This document shows, one piece after another, positions 23,090-34,879 of a DNA stretch of 64,000 bases (the first letter of the stretch is position 1; every line of letters begins with the position of its first letter). Position numbers and translations under genes: made by a program. The notes under the pieces are model-generated. The model ran no database searches and was not told where the DNA came from. It saw only the letters and a program-made list of their open reading frames with translations. Source of the stretch: Harmothoe impar. Lineage: Eukaryota > Annelida > Polychaeta > Phyllodocida > Polynoidae. The stretch covers positions 38,930,904 through 38,994,903 of the forward strand of contig OX381709.1 in the NCBI GenBank assembly GCA_947462335.1. The letters are read 5' to 3'.

Positions 23090-23300
23090 CTGATGCTGTA
23101 GATGCAGTATGAAACTGCCGCCCCTCGGCACTAGAGGCGGCAGCAGGGGTACCACCGGCCGCCGCCGCAGCAGCCGCAGCGCCCACTGCCGGGAGATGTC
23201 CGCGCGCTCTGCGGCCACCTGGAGGATCAATACAAGCTGACTGGTGGCGAATAGGCCATTGATCAGGCATCACCTGGAGACGCCAAGGCACCTTTGGGGA
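23090..23300 (-). promoter_or_regulatory. CpG-rich block with consensus donor: candidate HCN 5' non-coding exon and promoter
   Basis: About 3.7 kb upstream of the HCN coding exon there is a short GC- and CpG-rich block (densest at 23115-23220) in AT-rich surroundings. On the minus strand it ends GCATCAG|GTAGGTTCT, a near-perfect donor (last exon base 23090, GT at 23089-23088). Joining this end to the acceptor at 19398 would put an in-frame TAG about 45 bases before the HCN ATG with no intervening ATG in that frame, so the leader would be non-coding and the ATG at 19396 would stand. An AG at the end of TTGATCCTCCAG (about 23219) could be an internal acceptor instead. The link to HCN is inference from strand, spacing and splice signals; an unrelated short GCC-repeat block is the main alternative. 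Confidence 0.33.
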
Positions 23301-24839
23301 TCAAAGGCGGCAGGGCGACACATGCCAAGGCTGTCTGCTGCAGCCTGGGCGCCGGGTACAAAGGTGGGAGGCTGGGGAGTGCTGGGGAGGCCCTTTCTCC
23401 CTTGTTGGATCTCCAGATCACAGGGGTCGATGGCGGAATGATTTTCGCCTATTTTTGATAGTGCTAGGTTAGGAGGTGATGGCTAAAGATGGATGCCACT
23501 GGATGTATAAGTTCAGAGGTGGTGGAGGGGGTGGGGCCCCTGCTATGAATAGCGTCCGGCTGGACAGTTGTCGAGGCGTCTATCCTGGCAGTGCTATGGG
23601 ATTTAATCCTTGCACCATCTTGCACGTGTGTCTGTTTCTGTTTCTGTATTTGATTTTTCTCTAGTCAGCGCACTGGAGATCAAACCAGCAGGACTCCTCC
23701 CAGGAGACTGCTGTTCACACAGGGGGTGGTCTGGACACACTGGAGGAATCACACCTGTCTTAAGTCTCCCTGCTACATCCAATCAGCCTACATTCTAAGG
23801 CGACCCCCACATCCACTCACTCCTCCTGTGTGAGTCTGAAGGCCTTCTAAGGCCGCTGCCCTTGTATCATGGGCTGTGTCCCTGCACCGTATCCCCTGGT
23901 TACCAAGCCGCGCTCTCAAGGTCTGAAATGACACAAAGAAACCGGGGAATTAATTCACGTATACATGTATAAAGTACTAGTATATATTTTGGCTTGAAGT
24001 AGTGGAATGTATTTTATCGGGTATGTTATTGTGGGCGTGGCACATGCATTCAGGATACATATTGGCATGTATCCTGACATAATTAAAGATGGAACATCTA
24101 TAATGCCTTAGATAAATCGATTTTTCACTTTATGAATATTTATAGACAGTCTCATTGTTGCAGTGTACCAGCAGCATCTTAAGTTATTTTGTCAATTTTA
24201 ACAACACTACCCGGTATACAAATTCAAGGAAATCAATAAAGCTTCATCGTCTTTCTGATCCTCAGCGAAGTTCGTACACTGCACATGTAGTGCACAGATC
24301 ACAGCACACTGCAGTTTTATGTGTTATATTTCCACTCTTGATCCTTGATATTGATAAACCAATAGGTCTACTGGCATAAGCAGCTTAGATGTATGTAGCA
24401 GGGGTTGGCCTTTATCTCATCTTCTTACAGCGCAAGCTGGATAAAGCTTACAACATATCAGTATTCTATGGTAAAAGGATGGCAGCTTGCTCTCAGACGT
24501 ATAGCGCTAGGTCACCAGAGGCCTGCCCCCTATACAATCTTATCAAACAGGATTGGATTGATTGTAGGCTTGTGCCCCTTGTTACTATAGTAACAGGGGG
24601 CCAAGGCACCCATGACCCAGATTCGCCATGGTTTACAAACAGAGCTTCTTAGACCTTTGCCTTCAGTTGGCAAATGTGTGTGCATGTATATCGAATCTGC
24701 AGCCCTGCTGTTTACATATAATTCCCCGCTTTACTATGGCAAGTTTCCTTACTCATTTACCCTCTACAAACGCATTCTAGTGTCCAAACATTACCTGCTG
24801 TCTTGATTCCCACGGGTGGTTTTATTATACATGTACAGC
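23301..24839. other. Non-coding stretch upstream of the CpG block; no gene recognised
   Basis: GC-richer near 23300-23400 (CpG block edge), then ordinary. Contains GTTACTATAGTAAC, a 14-base palindrome near 24582. Several open frames of 60-90 codons lack motifs or splice support. Confidence 0.5.
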
Positions 24840-24843
24840 AGTG

Positions 24844-25012
24844 GCTCATTTAAGCGCCTGGACGCTTTTAGGTTAAATTCAATACATGTATCACCGTGCC
24901 TCGGTGCTTAAACAATACAGGCGCTTATTCAAGATACAGTTGTTAGTGCTAAATACTTTTTTTCTATACACCTATACCCCGGCGCTTATTAAAGACATGC
25001 GCTCATAACTTG
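24844..25012. mobile_element. Probable diverged relative of the GCGCTAAAACGGGC element
   Basis: Repeats AAGCGCCTGG, GGCGCTTATT and GACATGCGCTCAT, matching internal words of the 16.97 kb element. Clear terminal repeats are not visible, so ends are approximate. Confidence 0.35.
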
Positions 25013-25077
25013 GCACGCCGCATCCCTAGCATGGGAGATTCCTATAAGCTGCACAGGGGGGTTGATTATGAGTTTAG

Positions 25078-25208
25078 TACTGTAGTATACTTCTAAAACC
25101 CTGGTATAAACCGCACCCTATGGCTATAATACATATATAGGTATGTTTGGTATCAAAGTGGTACTGTCTTGCATATAAGCTGTGGCTTATACCCGAGACT
25201 TTACGGTA
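25078..25208. mobile_element. Second, shorter copy of the TACCGTAAA element
   Basis: Right end is the reverse complement of TACCGTAAAGTCTCGGG. The interior shares CCGCACCCTATGG, TATATAGGTATGTTTGG and GGTATCAAAG with the 21.3 kb copy. The left end is degenerate. Confidence 0.55.
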
Positions 25209-26143
25209 AATGCCCAACAGCTGATATGGCAACAAAAAGGAGACCCGCTTGTATCCCTGTGCAAGTAATTAGTGGGGGTCGAATCATTAGTGAAATGATG
25301 TAGGTTTTGCAACATTTTACTTGGGTTTACTATGGGCACGGTTTTTTGAAACCACTAATTGCTTATACCAGATTTACTAGGCCATACCTTATTTCTGCCA
25401 ATCAGTTCCATATCCAAAGTGCCTTCAGGAGGACTTATATTCTTATTCTGCCATCATTTACAGGATTTTTCTTCAGTAAGATTGCTTATTCTTTTATCTA
25501 ATAAAGTGATTCAAACTATAGGATAGAAAAGTAGAGACGCAGAAAGCAAATGAGTTAATAAAGTGGTGTCGTAACCTCTTAGTGGTTAACAAGATGGGAA
25601 AGGCAAGCTGATTTTTTTTATGTACATACATGTGGGAAGGTACCATATGCAACTTCCAAACATACGCGCTTCATTGGTACAGACCATGTACAGATACTGC
25701 AAAAGGTCCACCAAGCTCCAACCGACCCGGAGTCGTTCCACCGGTATTTGTATTACAGTATAGACGGCTGGTGTTAAAATTGTATTTCTGTCGCTGACGT
25801 TGGATGTCGTTATTCCAAATGGAAAATGATAATGAGGATTTCATTTCGTGATCCTCTTTGGATAGGGGCTCCGCCTCTTATTTTCATTCCATTAAGGTTG
25901 GAATGACATCATTATGTGGTGTCTTTCTTTTGGGTCTGATGTCCCTAGGCCATGTTTCCAGAGGGTGACAGGCCACTGATAGGGGATTATGATTCTTTTG
26001 TTTGATTGAATCTCATTAAACTATCCTCAAGGACTACCATGATTTAAAAGGGGGGCGTACTCGAGGCAATATCATCGGACAGTATGGTATAATCTGGTCG
26101 TTCCAAAGACCAGTCGAACACTATATATAGAGAATAAGCCATA
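25209..26143. other. Non-coding stretch; no gene recognised
   Basis: Ordinary AT-rich DNA with short open frames only. Nothing supportable seen. Confidence 0.5.
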
Positions 26144-26317
26144 CATGTATCACATCACAAGTGGAATACACAGTGATAGAAGATAACGATTGTTAGATTG
26201 TAAGTAGTCGAATACCATGTTTAACATTACTAGGAATATATGTATGACATCACAAGTGGAATACACAGTGATATATAATATAGACTGTCTGAATTGTAAG
26301 TAAGTAGCGAATACTAC
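26144..26317 (+). repeat. Two-copy tandem duplication, unit about 96 bases
   Basis: ATGTATCACATCACAAGTGG at 26145 recurs as ATGTATGACATCACAAGTGG at 26240, and both continue through AATACACAGTGAT and ATTGTAAGTA to GCGAATAC/TCGAATAC. Confidence 0.75.
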
Positions 26318-26479
26318 GAATATTATGAACAGAGAATAAAAGTAAAAGAGAACCGGGATGTACATCCCCTGTTAGGTAAAGAAATCTAACCTGTGGATAC
26401 GGCCCTCACAGTTCTCCTCCATGTCTCTCACCTAGTAGACCTACCCACCTTCAGGACGAATGTTTATTAGTGTATAAGT

Positions 26480-26676
26480 TACTTGAACACTAGGGGCGTA
26501 CAAAGTATCATCATGTATTATTGTTAAATTGCATTATTGTAAAGACGAGGCCATAACTCTGTACGCCATAGAATATCCTCCCGAGACCGGTTATGATGGA
26601 AGATCATTCACCAGTGATTGTACTCTTGTCTCGGTAACCAATAAACTACACTTGAACTTGAACTTGAACTTGATAA
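26480..26676 (+). mobile_element. Probable 3' end of a non-LTR retrotransposon
   Basis: AATAAACTACA followed by (CTTGAA)3-4 at 26651-26672 is a typical simple-repeat tail of an invertebrate LINE or LINE-mobilised SINE. The upstream part has no reverse transcriptase frame, so it would be 5'-truncated. Left boundary is a guess. Confidence 0.45.
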
Positions 26677-27228
26677 ATACGCCCACCTTAAAAGGACAAT
26701 AAGGCCTCACAAAATGAATTGTGCCTTCGATAACTGACAAATACATAAATGTAACCTCAAAATCTGGCATTCTAATATACACTTTTTGAAATATAATTGT
26801 CCTGTAAGCCTCCTGATATGAGATATTTGCAAACATGGCTATTACAGACAATGTGTTTAGGATTCTACTAGATACAATGTAAGCACATTATAAGATTAAA
26901 AAAAGTCACCCTTTCTTGCTGCATTGGTCTATAGACTGAAGAGCCTACGTTTTGCTTCTTGCTTCATACTCTCTACTAGTCTAGGCTCTCTGAAATTAGG
27001 CCTACCGCAAAGACACCTATCATAGCCCTATCAGTATCACTACTTTCCGGTCTACGCCTACCGGTAGTACGCGGTATAAAATTTAAAAAGTGCATTTTTT
27101 CGTCACTCTACTGGTTTAATAGTTGGTGTGGTGCGAGGCTCGCCAAAGCCCGGAGCAGTAGACTAAAATCTAACGTGTGATCCTAATCACAAAAGACACA
27201 GGTATTTGTTTTTCATTGGATAAACATA
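26677..27228. other. Non-coding stretch; no gene recognised
   Basis: AT-rich sequence with a 86-codon minus-strand open frame (26591-26851) that runs through the LINE-like tail; no other feature. Confidence 0.45.
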
Positions 27229-27496
27229 CTTATGTGTGAGTGTAATATGTGTGAGTGTAATATGTGTGAGTGTAATATGTGTGTAGTGTAATATGTGTGA
27301 GTGTAATATGTGTGAGTGTAATATGTGTAAGTGTCATGTGTGTAGTGTAATATGTGTGTAGTGTAATATGTGTGAGTGTAATATGTGTGTAGTGTAATAT
27401 GTGAGTGTAATATGTGTGAGTGCAATGTGTGTAGTGTAATATATGTGAGTGTAATATGTGTGAGTGCAATATGTGTGAGTGTAATATGTGTGATAG
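27229..27496 (+). repeat. Minisatellite, 15-base unit GTGTGAGTGTAATAT (about 17 copies)
   Basis: Tandem GTGTGAGTGTAATAT with a GTGTGTAGTGTAATAT variant interspersed. Open frames on both strands here (His/Thr-rich on the minus) are by-products of the repeat. Confidence 0.92.
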
Positions 27497-27689
27497 TGAA
27501 TTTGTACAACTCATGTCCCAACCCCAACCCTATCCTGAATCTGGGTCCTGCTGGTGAGTGCTTATCATGTACTTAGATACAGTACTCTCTTATAATCATT
27601 CATTGGTCAATTCTGGCATCAGAAATGAATTCCTTGTTAAAAGGTACCCTCAAGTCATGTGTCATACATGTATGTTATTCCATTTTAGG

Positions 27690-27772
27690 CCAGCAGGTGG
27701 GTGTGGGTGAGCAGGTGGGTGTGGGAGAGCAGGTGGCTGTGGGTGTGCAGGTGGGTGTGGGCGACAGTTGCA
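27690..27772 (+). repeat. Minisatellite, 18-base unit GCAGGTGGGTGTGGGTGA (about 4.5 copies)
   Basis: Four imperfect copies follow in tandem, with GAGAGCAGGTGGCTGTGG variants. It lies 200 bases after the 15-base minisatellite. Confidence 0.85.
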
Positions 27773-28470
27773 GGCTGCGGGCATGTACCGCCTTCTGTCG
27801 CTATCAAAAAGCGAGTCGATCGGAAGATAAACGGCAAAGATATGGGTGGTACGATTTCGTCTGCACACGTTGAGATCTCGCGCAGTACGAGAAGTACCAG
27901 TGGTGCCACTCTTTGTTTGACAAAGAATGCAGTAATTTATGTACTGCGCGTCCTCTTTTTGTCCACTGATTGTTTCCCGCCCTCTTTTATCAAACTTTTG
28001 GTCTTAAAAAAAGTGTCTTACCCCACGAGAAATCTATGTTTATATTGAATTAATTACTACTGCAAAAAAGGACATAAAGTCTATTCTAGTACATTCATGT
28101 TTGTCTACAGTGCTGAAAAGTAGGCTCATTTTTTGATAGGTATTTTTTGTTCAATTTTTTAGGGGACAACCAGTCGATAGAAATGGATGATTTTTATATC
28201 ATAGAAAAGGAAAAATGTTGAACTTTAGGCTATAGGGCAAAAATTTTACCTCAGCCAAATTTTTCACCCCAAAAATAATCAATGAAATTTTTTTTTCTTT
28301 TCTCAGCAGGGTGTCTCACCAAGGCGTCGTATAAGACACTGGTAGCAAAGCTACCTGTGTCAATAATATGGTCTACACTACAGTAGGGCCTACCCCCCCC
28401 CCCCCCCTCTATCCAAATTCCAGGGCTTCTAGTTTTTTTTTGAATATAGATCTAGATCTAGGTATTATAT
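27773..28470. other. Non-coding stretch; no gene recognised
   Basis: Contains 15 C at 28393-28407, AGATCTAGATCTAG near 28448, and the word GTCGTATAAGAC (28327) that also occurs in slightly different form near 3908. Nothing coding. Confidence 0.5.
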
Positions 28471-28815
28471 TTAAAGGCGCACTGAACCCACGACGTCATT
28501 TGCGTACAAAACTGGGGGTGCAGAGCCAGAGGGGTCCCCCCCCCCCCTCAGGTCGGAAAGTCGCTGAAATTAAGGGCCCAAGGTCGCAAAGTCGCTTTTT
28601 TAGACCATTTTTACTATAACTAAATGTGTCCAAAAGTCGCCAGGTCGGGTAGGCCTACCAGGGTCACAAAACTCGGCAGGGTTAGGTCCTGGGACCTGGG
28701 TTGAGTTAGCCTCTATAAGCAGCTCTGTGTACTCGTCCGATCCTCTCCCGAACGGCAGCCAGTGAGCGCAGCCCGTGAGAGATTGATACTTAATCTAGGG
28801 TTGAGTGCGCCTTAA
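28471..28815. mobile_element. TTAA-flanked MITE with GGCGCACTGAACCC ends
   Basis: TTAA-AGGCGCACTGAACCC at 28471-28489; the right end is the reverse complement of GGCGCACTCAACCC followed by TTAA (28812-28815). A poly-C run and AAAGTCGC repeats lie inside. The TTAA flank fits Kolobok or piggyBac-type insertion. Confidence 0.65.
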
Positions 28816-29823
28816 TAAATATTGAAATTCATAACCTAAACTAGGCTAAAGTCTAAACGTCCATCAAATTCAATGCATCATTGTCACATTGATGGTGATG
28901 TTAGACATGTTACACCCGGGCATTCTACTTCTAGACAATTAGACCTGATAAGTCACGATACACTTAAAGACTACCGCAATCTATCAATATCTAGATTTTG
29001 ATGTTATCATCATCGTTCAAGATTCGTTGTTCAACTTGTTGTTGTTGTTGTTCATGCAACTATCATAATTGATGCCAACATCGTCATCACTGTCATCAGT
29101 CATCAAGCTTGCGTCTGGACCACTCCAAAAATAGCGTGCCCCTGCTCTGGCCCTGGGACCGGGTTAAAAGTGCCTTCTATTCAGGCTCAAAGTATCGCGC
29201 GATTCAAATTGATCCGATAGATGTCAAAATTTACCATTTAGCCGATGTTACTGTTAGGCTTGTTTTGAAGTTTAGCTGCTGTTGCAAAATCAGTGTGTTG
29301 ACAGCTGGCCACACTTACGTTGTGACGTCACAGATTCCCTTCTGACGTTGTTAATCTCGTAGACATTTGTGAACAATGATAATGGCATAAAACTTGATTT
29401 ATTGAGAGTATAATTTGTCAGCAATACAAAATTATACCATAATTAAGTATTTAGCATCACCATATTGCCAACTTAATAAATAGTCCCGAATTTGAGGTTA
29501 TCGACTGGACGCTGCTCTAGTAGCGCCCCCTATTTTCAGTTTCCAGTTTCCCGCCCGCGCGAGCGCGCCTCTCCACATAGACTTGGCACTGGCAGCGTGT
29601 GTCATATGGGGTCACCACAACTACGGTAGCTATATGCCTAAATGCCTTTTTTCAGAATATAAAGTACCTACAGAACTATCCACAACAGAGTACGCTAATG
29701 ATAAGTATAGCCTAGACAAGCATAGGGGCCTATAGGTTGTAATGTTAACGAGATGCGTGTCGGTAACGTGACATAGGTAGCCGTGTAGGCCTAGGCCTTT
29801 ATAGGCCTATAAGCCTAGGCCCC
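28816..29823. other. Non-coding stretch with a GC-rich patch at 29515-29575
   Basis: (GTT)5 at about 29038-29052. A CpG-rich patch CCCGCCCGCGCGAGCGCGCC at about 29551-29570 could be a promoter fragment but has no adjoining exon. TAGGCCTA-type palindromes are clustered at 29786-29822. Confidence 0.45.
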
Positions 29824-30138
29824 TAAGGGAGTGTTCATTTATTAATTACAGGGGGGGGGTGGTGAGATTTCGCGCGGAGGGGTGACTTTTTTTACGCCCC
29901 CCCCCTCCCCCTCGAGAGCGCGTGGAATGTTTCGCGCCCCCCCCCCCCTCGCCCCCCCCCCCCTTGAACTAGAGTAATGCGCAGCCTTTTTTGCTAAAAA
30001 GGGGCTTACATTTTTACGCCCCCCCCCCCTCAAGAGGGGTCAGATTTTTTTACGCCCCCCCCCTCAGGAGGGGTTGGAAATTTGTAAGGCCCCCCAAACC
30101 CACCACCCCCCTGTAATTAATAAATGAGCACTCCCTAA
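29824..30138. mobile_element. PIF/Harbinger-like MITE with TAA target duplication and poly-G/poly-C arms
   Basis: Element body 29827-30135, flanked by TAA at 29824-29826 and 30136-30138. Arms begin GGGAGTGTTCATTTATTAAT and pair with one mismatch over more than 30 bases into GGGGGGG/CCCCCCC. A 3-base TAA duplication and GGG-starting ends fit PIF/Harbinger. The interior is a series of poly-C tracts separated by CTCAAGAGGGG/TTTTTTACG. Confidence 0.75.
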
Positions 30139-30156
30139 ATTAGCGGGGTAGGCATA

Positions 30157-30420
30157 AGGCCCAAAAAAGAAGGTTTGTTTCAGGTCCCCAACTGACCCTA
30201 TCAAAACAGGGCCGACCCTACGTTTTTTTATGCAATTTTGAAGAAATTTTCGTATTTTCACCCTATTTTGGTTAATTTTCGGGTCTTCGGAGAGGCTGGG
30301 TAGTACTTTCATGTTGTTGTTGTTGTTTTTAAGTTAAAAAAAAAAAAAAAAAAAAAAAAATCCGACCTACCGACCCTACATTTTCTTGCCATGTTACCTG
30401 AAACAACCTTTTATTGGCCT
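30157..30420 (+). mobile_element. MITE with AGGTTTGTTTCAGGT ends, copy 1
   Basis: Left end GGCCCAAAAAAGAAGG then TTTGTTTCAGGT; right end ACCTGAAACAACC then TTTTATTGGCC. Interior shares TATCAAAACAGGGCCGACC, GTTTTTTTATGCAATTTTG and GGGTCTTCGGAGAGGC with the inverted copy at 57.65 kb. A 27-base poly-A lies at 30334-30360. Confidence 0.75.
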
Positions 30421-30459
30421 AAGCCCCCTACTGCCTATCTGTATTCACAAGTTATACAT

Positions 30460-30648
30460 TAGGGAGTGTTCATTTATCAATTAGCCTTACAAGGGGGGGG
30501 GTGAAATATCGAGCAGAACATGAACTGTAGTAACGCGGGGCTTTTTCGCAAAAATTGGACATACTTTTTTATCCTCCCAAATAGCCATTCTCACATTTCT
30601 ATACGACCCAACCCCCCCCCCCCCCCGTGCTAATGAATGAACACTCCT
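30460..30648. mobile_element. Second PIF/Harbinger-like MITE of the GGGAGTG family
   Basis: Begins TTA-GGGAGTGTTCATTTATC and ends with the reverse complement of GGAGTGTTCATTCATTAGC, next to 15 C. It lies about 320 bases from the first copy with the AGGTTTGTTTCAGGT element between them. Confidence 0.65.
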
Positions 30649-33600
30649 CAAGGGCTGGCCATGGCCTAGGCCAAAAGAACCGGCCGCTCCGATTAAGGCG
30701 ATCGCTATATAGCCCTTTGACGAAGTCGCCCACATCACTGTAGGATCCCAGCCTCATAAAATCTCCATTGAAAGTTGAGAAAGTAGCAGGACCTAGTGAG
30801 CCTAATGCCAGGGCTTAATGTTGGATCCAGAGCTGGGTGAGGCTATTACAAATTGATGGAAATGTAAAATAGTAGAGTATTCCTAGGCCTACGTTGAAGA
30901 GAGTGTGTATTGATGTTGAAATCGGGAAGGGGGTGCATGGATGATCATGATGACATCCAAGTCAAGAAGACTCGCCAGCCTGTATTATATAAGGAATGGA
31001 CGCACACTTTCTAAAAAAGAAACTATTCTGTACGCAAAATTTCACCAAAAAATAGAACCCCCTTGATGAGTACATATTCTATGACCGGGCATATAGCGCA
31101 GTAACGTGAGGGAACTTGTTGCCGGGAACGATACGTGTCCACTGACACCGCAGATCTCGTGAGATGTTGGCTCTTCTCTAGCAAGTATAAGCTTGTTGCA
31201 GGCTAAGGTGTATGGATGTAGGGTCACTACCTGAATCTGACGAGATTTTCCGACCTCAGAGCTAACATGGCCGCGCACACGGAGAAACCAGAATTACCAC
31301 ATGTACCGGGTAGTTCCCCAAATGGAGAGTATAAGTAGTATAGTGTAAGGGATTTGACGCAGGTTACCTATAGTAGCCTGCACGCGCTGCTGTTTATGCG
31401 GTTAAGTGTATGTGTCTCAAAGAATACCATATTAAACATGGTTTAATCTGGGTATATGAATGAACTCCATCTTTTACATCTGATAAGTTATTAACCAGTA
31501 AAATGAGGGCACTTGACAAAAGTTAGGGCCCCCAGTCCCGGCCCCAGTCCCACTTCATACAGACATCTGCAGCCATAGGTGATTAGTAACCCACTCCTCT
31601 ACCCGAGCAGCTCACCTCAATAAGTCACGGGCACCCAGGGCGTGAGCTGCTCTCCTCCCAGTATACCGGCAGGTGCCCGGGGATATGAGGCAGTCAAGTC
31701 CCCACCTCCAACCCTATGTTAGACACACAGCAGACGACAATTTGACGGGCCACAGGGGTGATGATCGTGCCTTATCCCCCAGCCACTCCACAGACGACTC
31801 TACTGCGAGCACGTGCTGGCAAAATTGGTTCAATTACAGGTAAATGCCAAGCGGAGATTAAGTCTAATTGGGGCCTGCTTAGTGCCTGCTTCCGGTTCGG
31901 GGCATGTAGCCCGCGTCTCAAAGGTTGGTGTGAAATAGCGGCTTGTCTAATACAGAGGTAATTGATCTTTGAACAGCTGTTGCAATTCCTGTCATATAGA
32001 TATTTGCTGGCGGCTACATACATTTGAAATAAATATGTGGAATTAAGGGGACAGATTCAGAGAGTCAGGAACGTTTAAATTATAATCAATTAATATAGGT
32101 ATACTCTATGAAGGTAGTTCTTTGACAAGTATCATGCACGGGTATAGCCCATGTTTTACAAGTTTTTCTGTGTTGCAAATGGAGACATGAAGCAAATAGC
32201 GAACACGCTATATCAAAACGTATATCTAGTTGAAATGCATTTCTATGGAAAGCCCATACCGTTCTCCAAGTTATAGATAGAGTGGCACCGTTCATAAGGG
32301 ACACGCTACGCGGGGAGTTGGCTCGGTGACCTTCCGTTTGGCCGGCCTATACAGCTAGTGCAGTGTAGGTGCCCTTTGGCGTCAGGGCGTCAGATCTTGC
32401 CTTCCTCTAATGGCGTCGGCGCCCGCAGCCACCTTGAGACACGCGCGGCCGGTGACGCTTATAGACGCTCCAGTGGCTGTGTACTAGGGCGGAAAATACG
32501 CCAACCCTAGAAGCCCTCCCACTATGGCTTCATACCCTCCCCCCCCCCCCTCCCCGCCCCACCCACCCTACGCAGCTTGAGGCTAGTAGAGGGCCATGTG
32601 GGCACGGTGTGATTATTGGGTTGGGTGCATGTTAGTTATAGGCTATACTTGATATTGCATGGACACCAGAACGTTGGGATGATTTATAAAGACTCTATGT
32701 GTACAGTAGTCAATGTGACATGTAGGGTTCCCTCATTAGGCCTATATGATGCGATTAGATCATATACAGCCGAATTAATGTGTTTATTAGGTAATTAATT
32801 ACATAAGCATAATTACAGGCTATGTTCAGAATGTGCAGGCTGTTTTTCATGTAGGAACGCAGAGGCATTTTTGCTGATAAATGATGAATGTGCCCCCCCC
32901 CCCCAATTATGTAAGCCCCATGAGGGGAATAATGCCACCCCCCCCCCCCCCCACACACCCCTGCCTGTCAAAAATGACCAATGCCTTAGCCTAAAATAAT
33001 GACCACGCTCATATTGTGTATCTAGCCGTCCAAAGTAATGCTTTACAGCATAGGACCCATACTGGATCCACCCTGGATCGTTATTCCATTGATGGTCTTC
33101 ACACTAAAACCACAGCTTTCCCCCATGCAAATCCCATGCATACAGAGTAACGTCACGACTCCATATAGACACAAAACCGATGACATGCTGTAGTGATTAC
33201 TTCACCCTATCTGGTGGGAGGGGGCACGTCAGGCGACGACGTTGGCGTCAGCAATGTTTTGTCTCCGTGTTGGGGACTCATGGGAAGTGGCAGGCGGGTG
33301 GTCCGCCGCCATGACAGGCCGGTCCTGTCAAGTAATAGGATCCCTGGCCCTTAACATACAAATTACATTTACCGCCCACTCGGCACGCCTATTGACAATA
33401 AATAGTCGATGGAGGGTCGCAGACGACAATCTGCAAACGCTCTTCCCTGGCAGAGACGCAGGTATATTGCAGTGTATCTCTGTATGGTGTTCTCCATAGA
33501 GACACCATATAAATTGACCAACTACAAAGGAACTACTTCACTAGTAAATCCAATTTCGGGGTACGAAGTCCTGTATGTAAATGCCCAGGTGTCAACGGAG

Positions 33601-34879
33601 GGTCGTATGTGTTCTACAAACTTGCCCAGTTACATCGCTTTATTATGTAACATTATAATAACCTTTAAGGTAATTATATCTATAAAGAACTCTCACCTCC
33701 CCTGCACATCACTATGGCAAATGCCTGAACTATGCGTAAGTACCATGCACTGCATGGCCCTCTGGTGACAAGTAGGTACATAAGGTGGATGTTGTCAAAC
33801 GCCATCAGAACTCCCAAAGCTTTTCAATAAATATATTAAGAGTTATGGACGAAACCAGGAACTGTCTACCTTCGGATAAAATGTATCTACATTCATGGCT
33901 CTGCCAACTGGGCTAATGCTGACACCGGTTGTGGAGGTGATTGGAAGATCAGGCTATGCAGAGTGTCTTGGGGGGGGGGGGTCTGAGGAGAAGAACATTT
34001 ATTTTCTAAATATTCCTTTAAAGTGGTCACTGCCATTTTTCTCCTCTGGTCTTTTTGGAAACGATCACTTCTCAATACATGCTGAGTTTAGTGTGTAATT
34101 CACCACCAAGACAGGAAAAGGTCAACCCTATTCATACATAACCATACTACAGTTGGACCTTATTTAAGGTCAAATAATGCATACACATATGAATTAAGAT
34201 AATTTGCAATACCATTCTAGGGAATATTGATGCCTTCTTATTCTCAGCTGAGCATACACCTGATACTATCAAGTTGTGCAATCTTCAGTTCGACCCCCTG
34301 TCCTCTCAAGTACTGGGAAGGGTCATTTATATACCATGTTGTCATAAAAAAGGTAGGCCTACATAGCTTTAAAGCCACACCGTGTGTAATGCATGTGTCC
34401 ATGCAATGTAGGCCCTACTTTTCAGTATATATGTGATTGAGGTTGAGGTTGTAAGGGTGATTTATGGGTACAAGGAAGTGAATATGTGCTTTACTGCATT
34501 GCACATTAGCGTCAGCAATTATATAATATACAACCATCTTGCATGACATGCCATTGTCAATCTACCCCAACTCGACATACTAATAAATGGGGTGTAAAAT
34601 TGGTGTATGGCCACGCTCATTTAACTAGAAAATAGCTCTAGTTATTCTCACCCTTTGCAAGTTGCATAGTGTAATGATGATAGTTTGCACTATTGTGCGA
34701 GAAAGATAACAAGATGACAAGACAACTGCAAATACGCAAAATGAAAATAGTTTTTATACCAGAATATTTCATCTTGAATCAAGTATTTTCTTAGCACAAG
34801 AAGTTTCATTTTAGCTGTATATGATCTAGCGATACTGGTTAAAATATCTATCCTGTCGAGGCTACAGAGCGAACGGGTT
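30649..34879. other. 4.2 kb without a recognised gene
   Basis: Contains poly-C runs (32544-32553, 32893-32904, 32938-32952), 12 G near 33970, a CpG-rich patch at 32385-32460, and two GAGCAGCTC/GAGCTGCTC words at 31605 and 31644. TAGGCCTA words are frequent. No domain, repeat family or splice-supported exon was recognised. Confidence 0.5.

Noticed and set aside
22674..23093. 139-codon plus-strand open frame
   Set aside because: Its first two thirds lie inside the 424-base inverted-repeat element and the rest in unrelated sequence; no transposase motif.
27213..27527. His/Thr-rich and Cys/Val-rich open frames across 27.2-27.5 kb
   Set aside because: Products of the 15-base minisatellite, open because the unit contains no stop in those frames.
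27229..27772. CRISPR-like array
   Set aside because: Repeats are directly adjacent with no unique spacers, and the genome is eukaryotic. These are minisatellites.
29540..29575. CpG-rich patch as a promoter of a second gene
   Set aside because: Very short, no adjoining exon or splice site on either strand.
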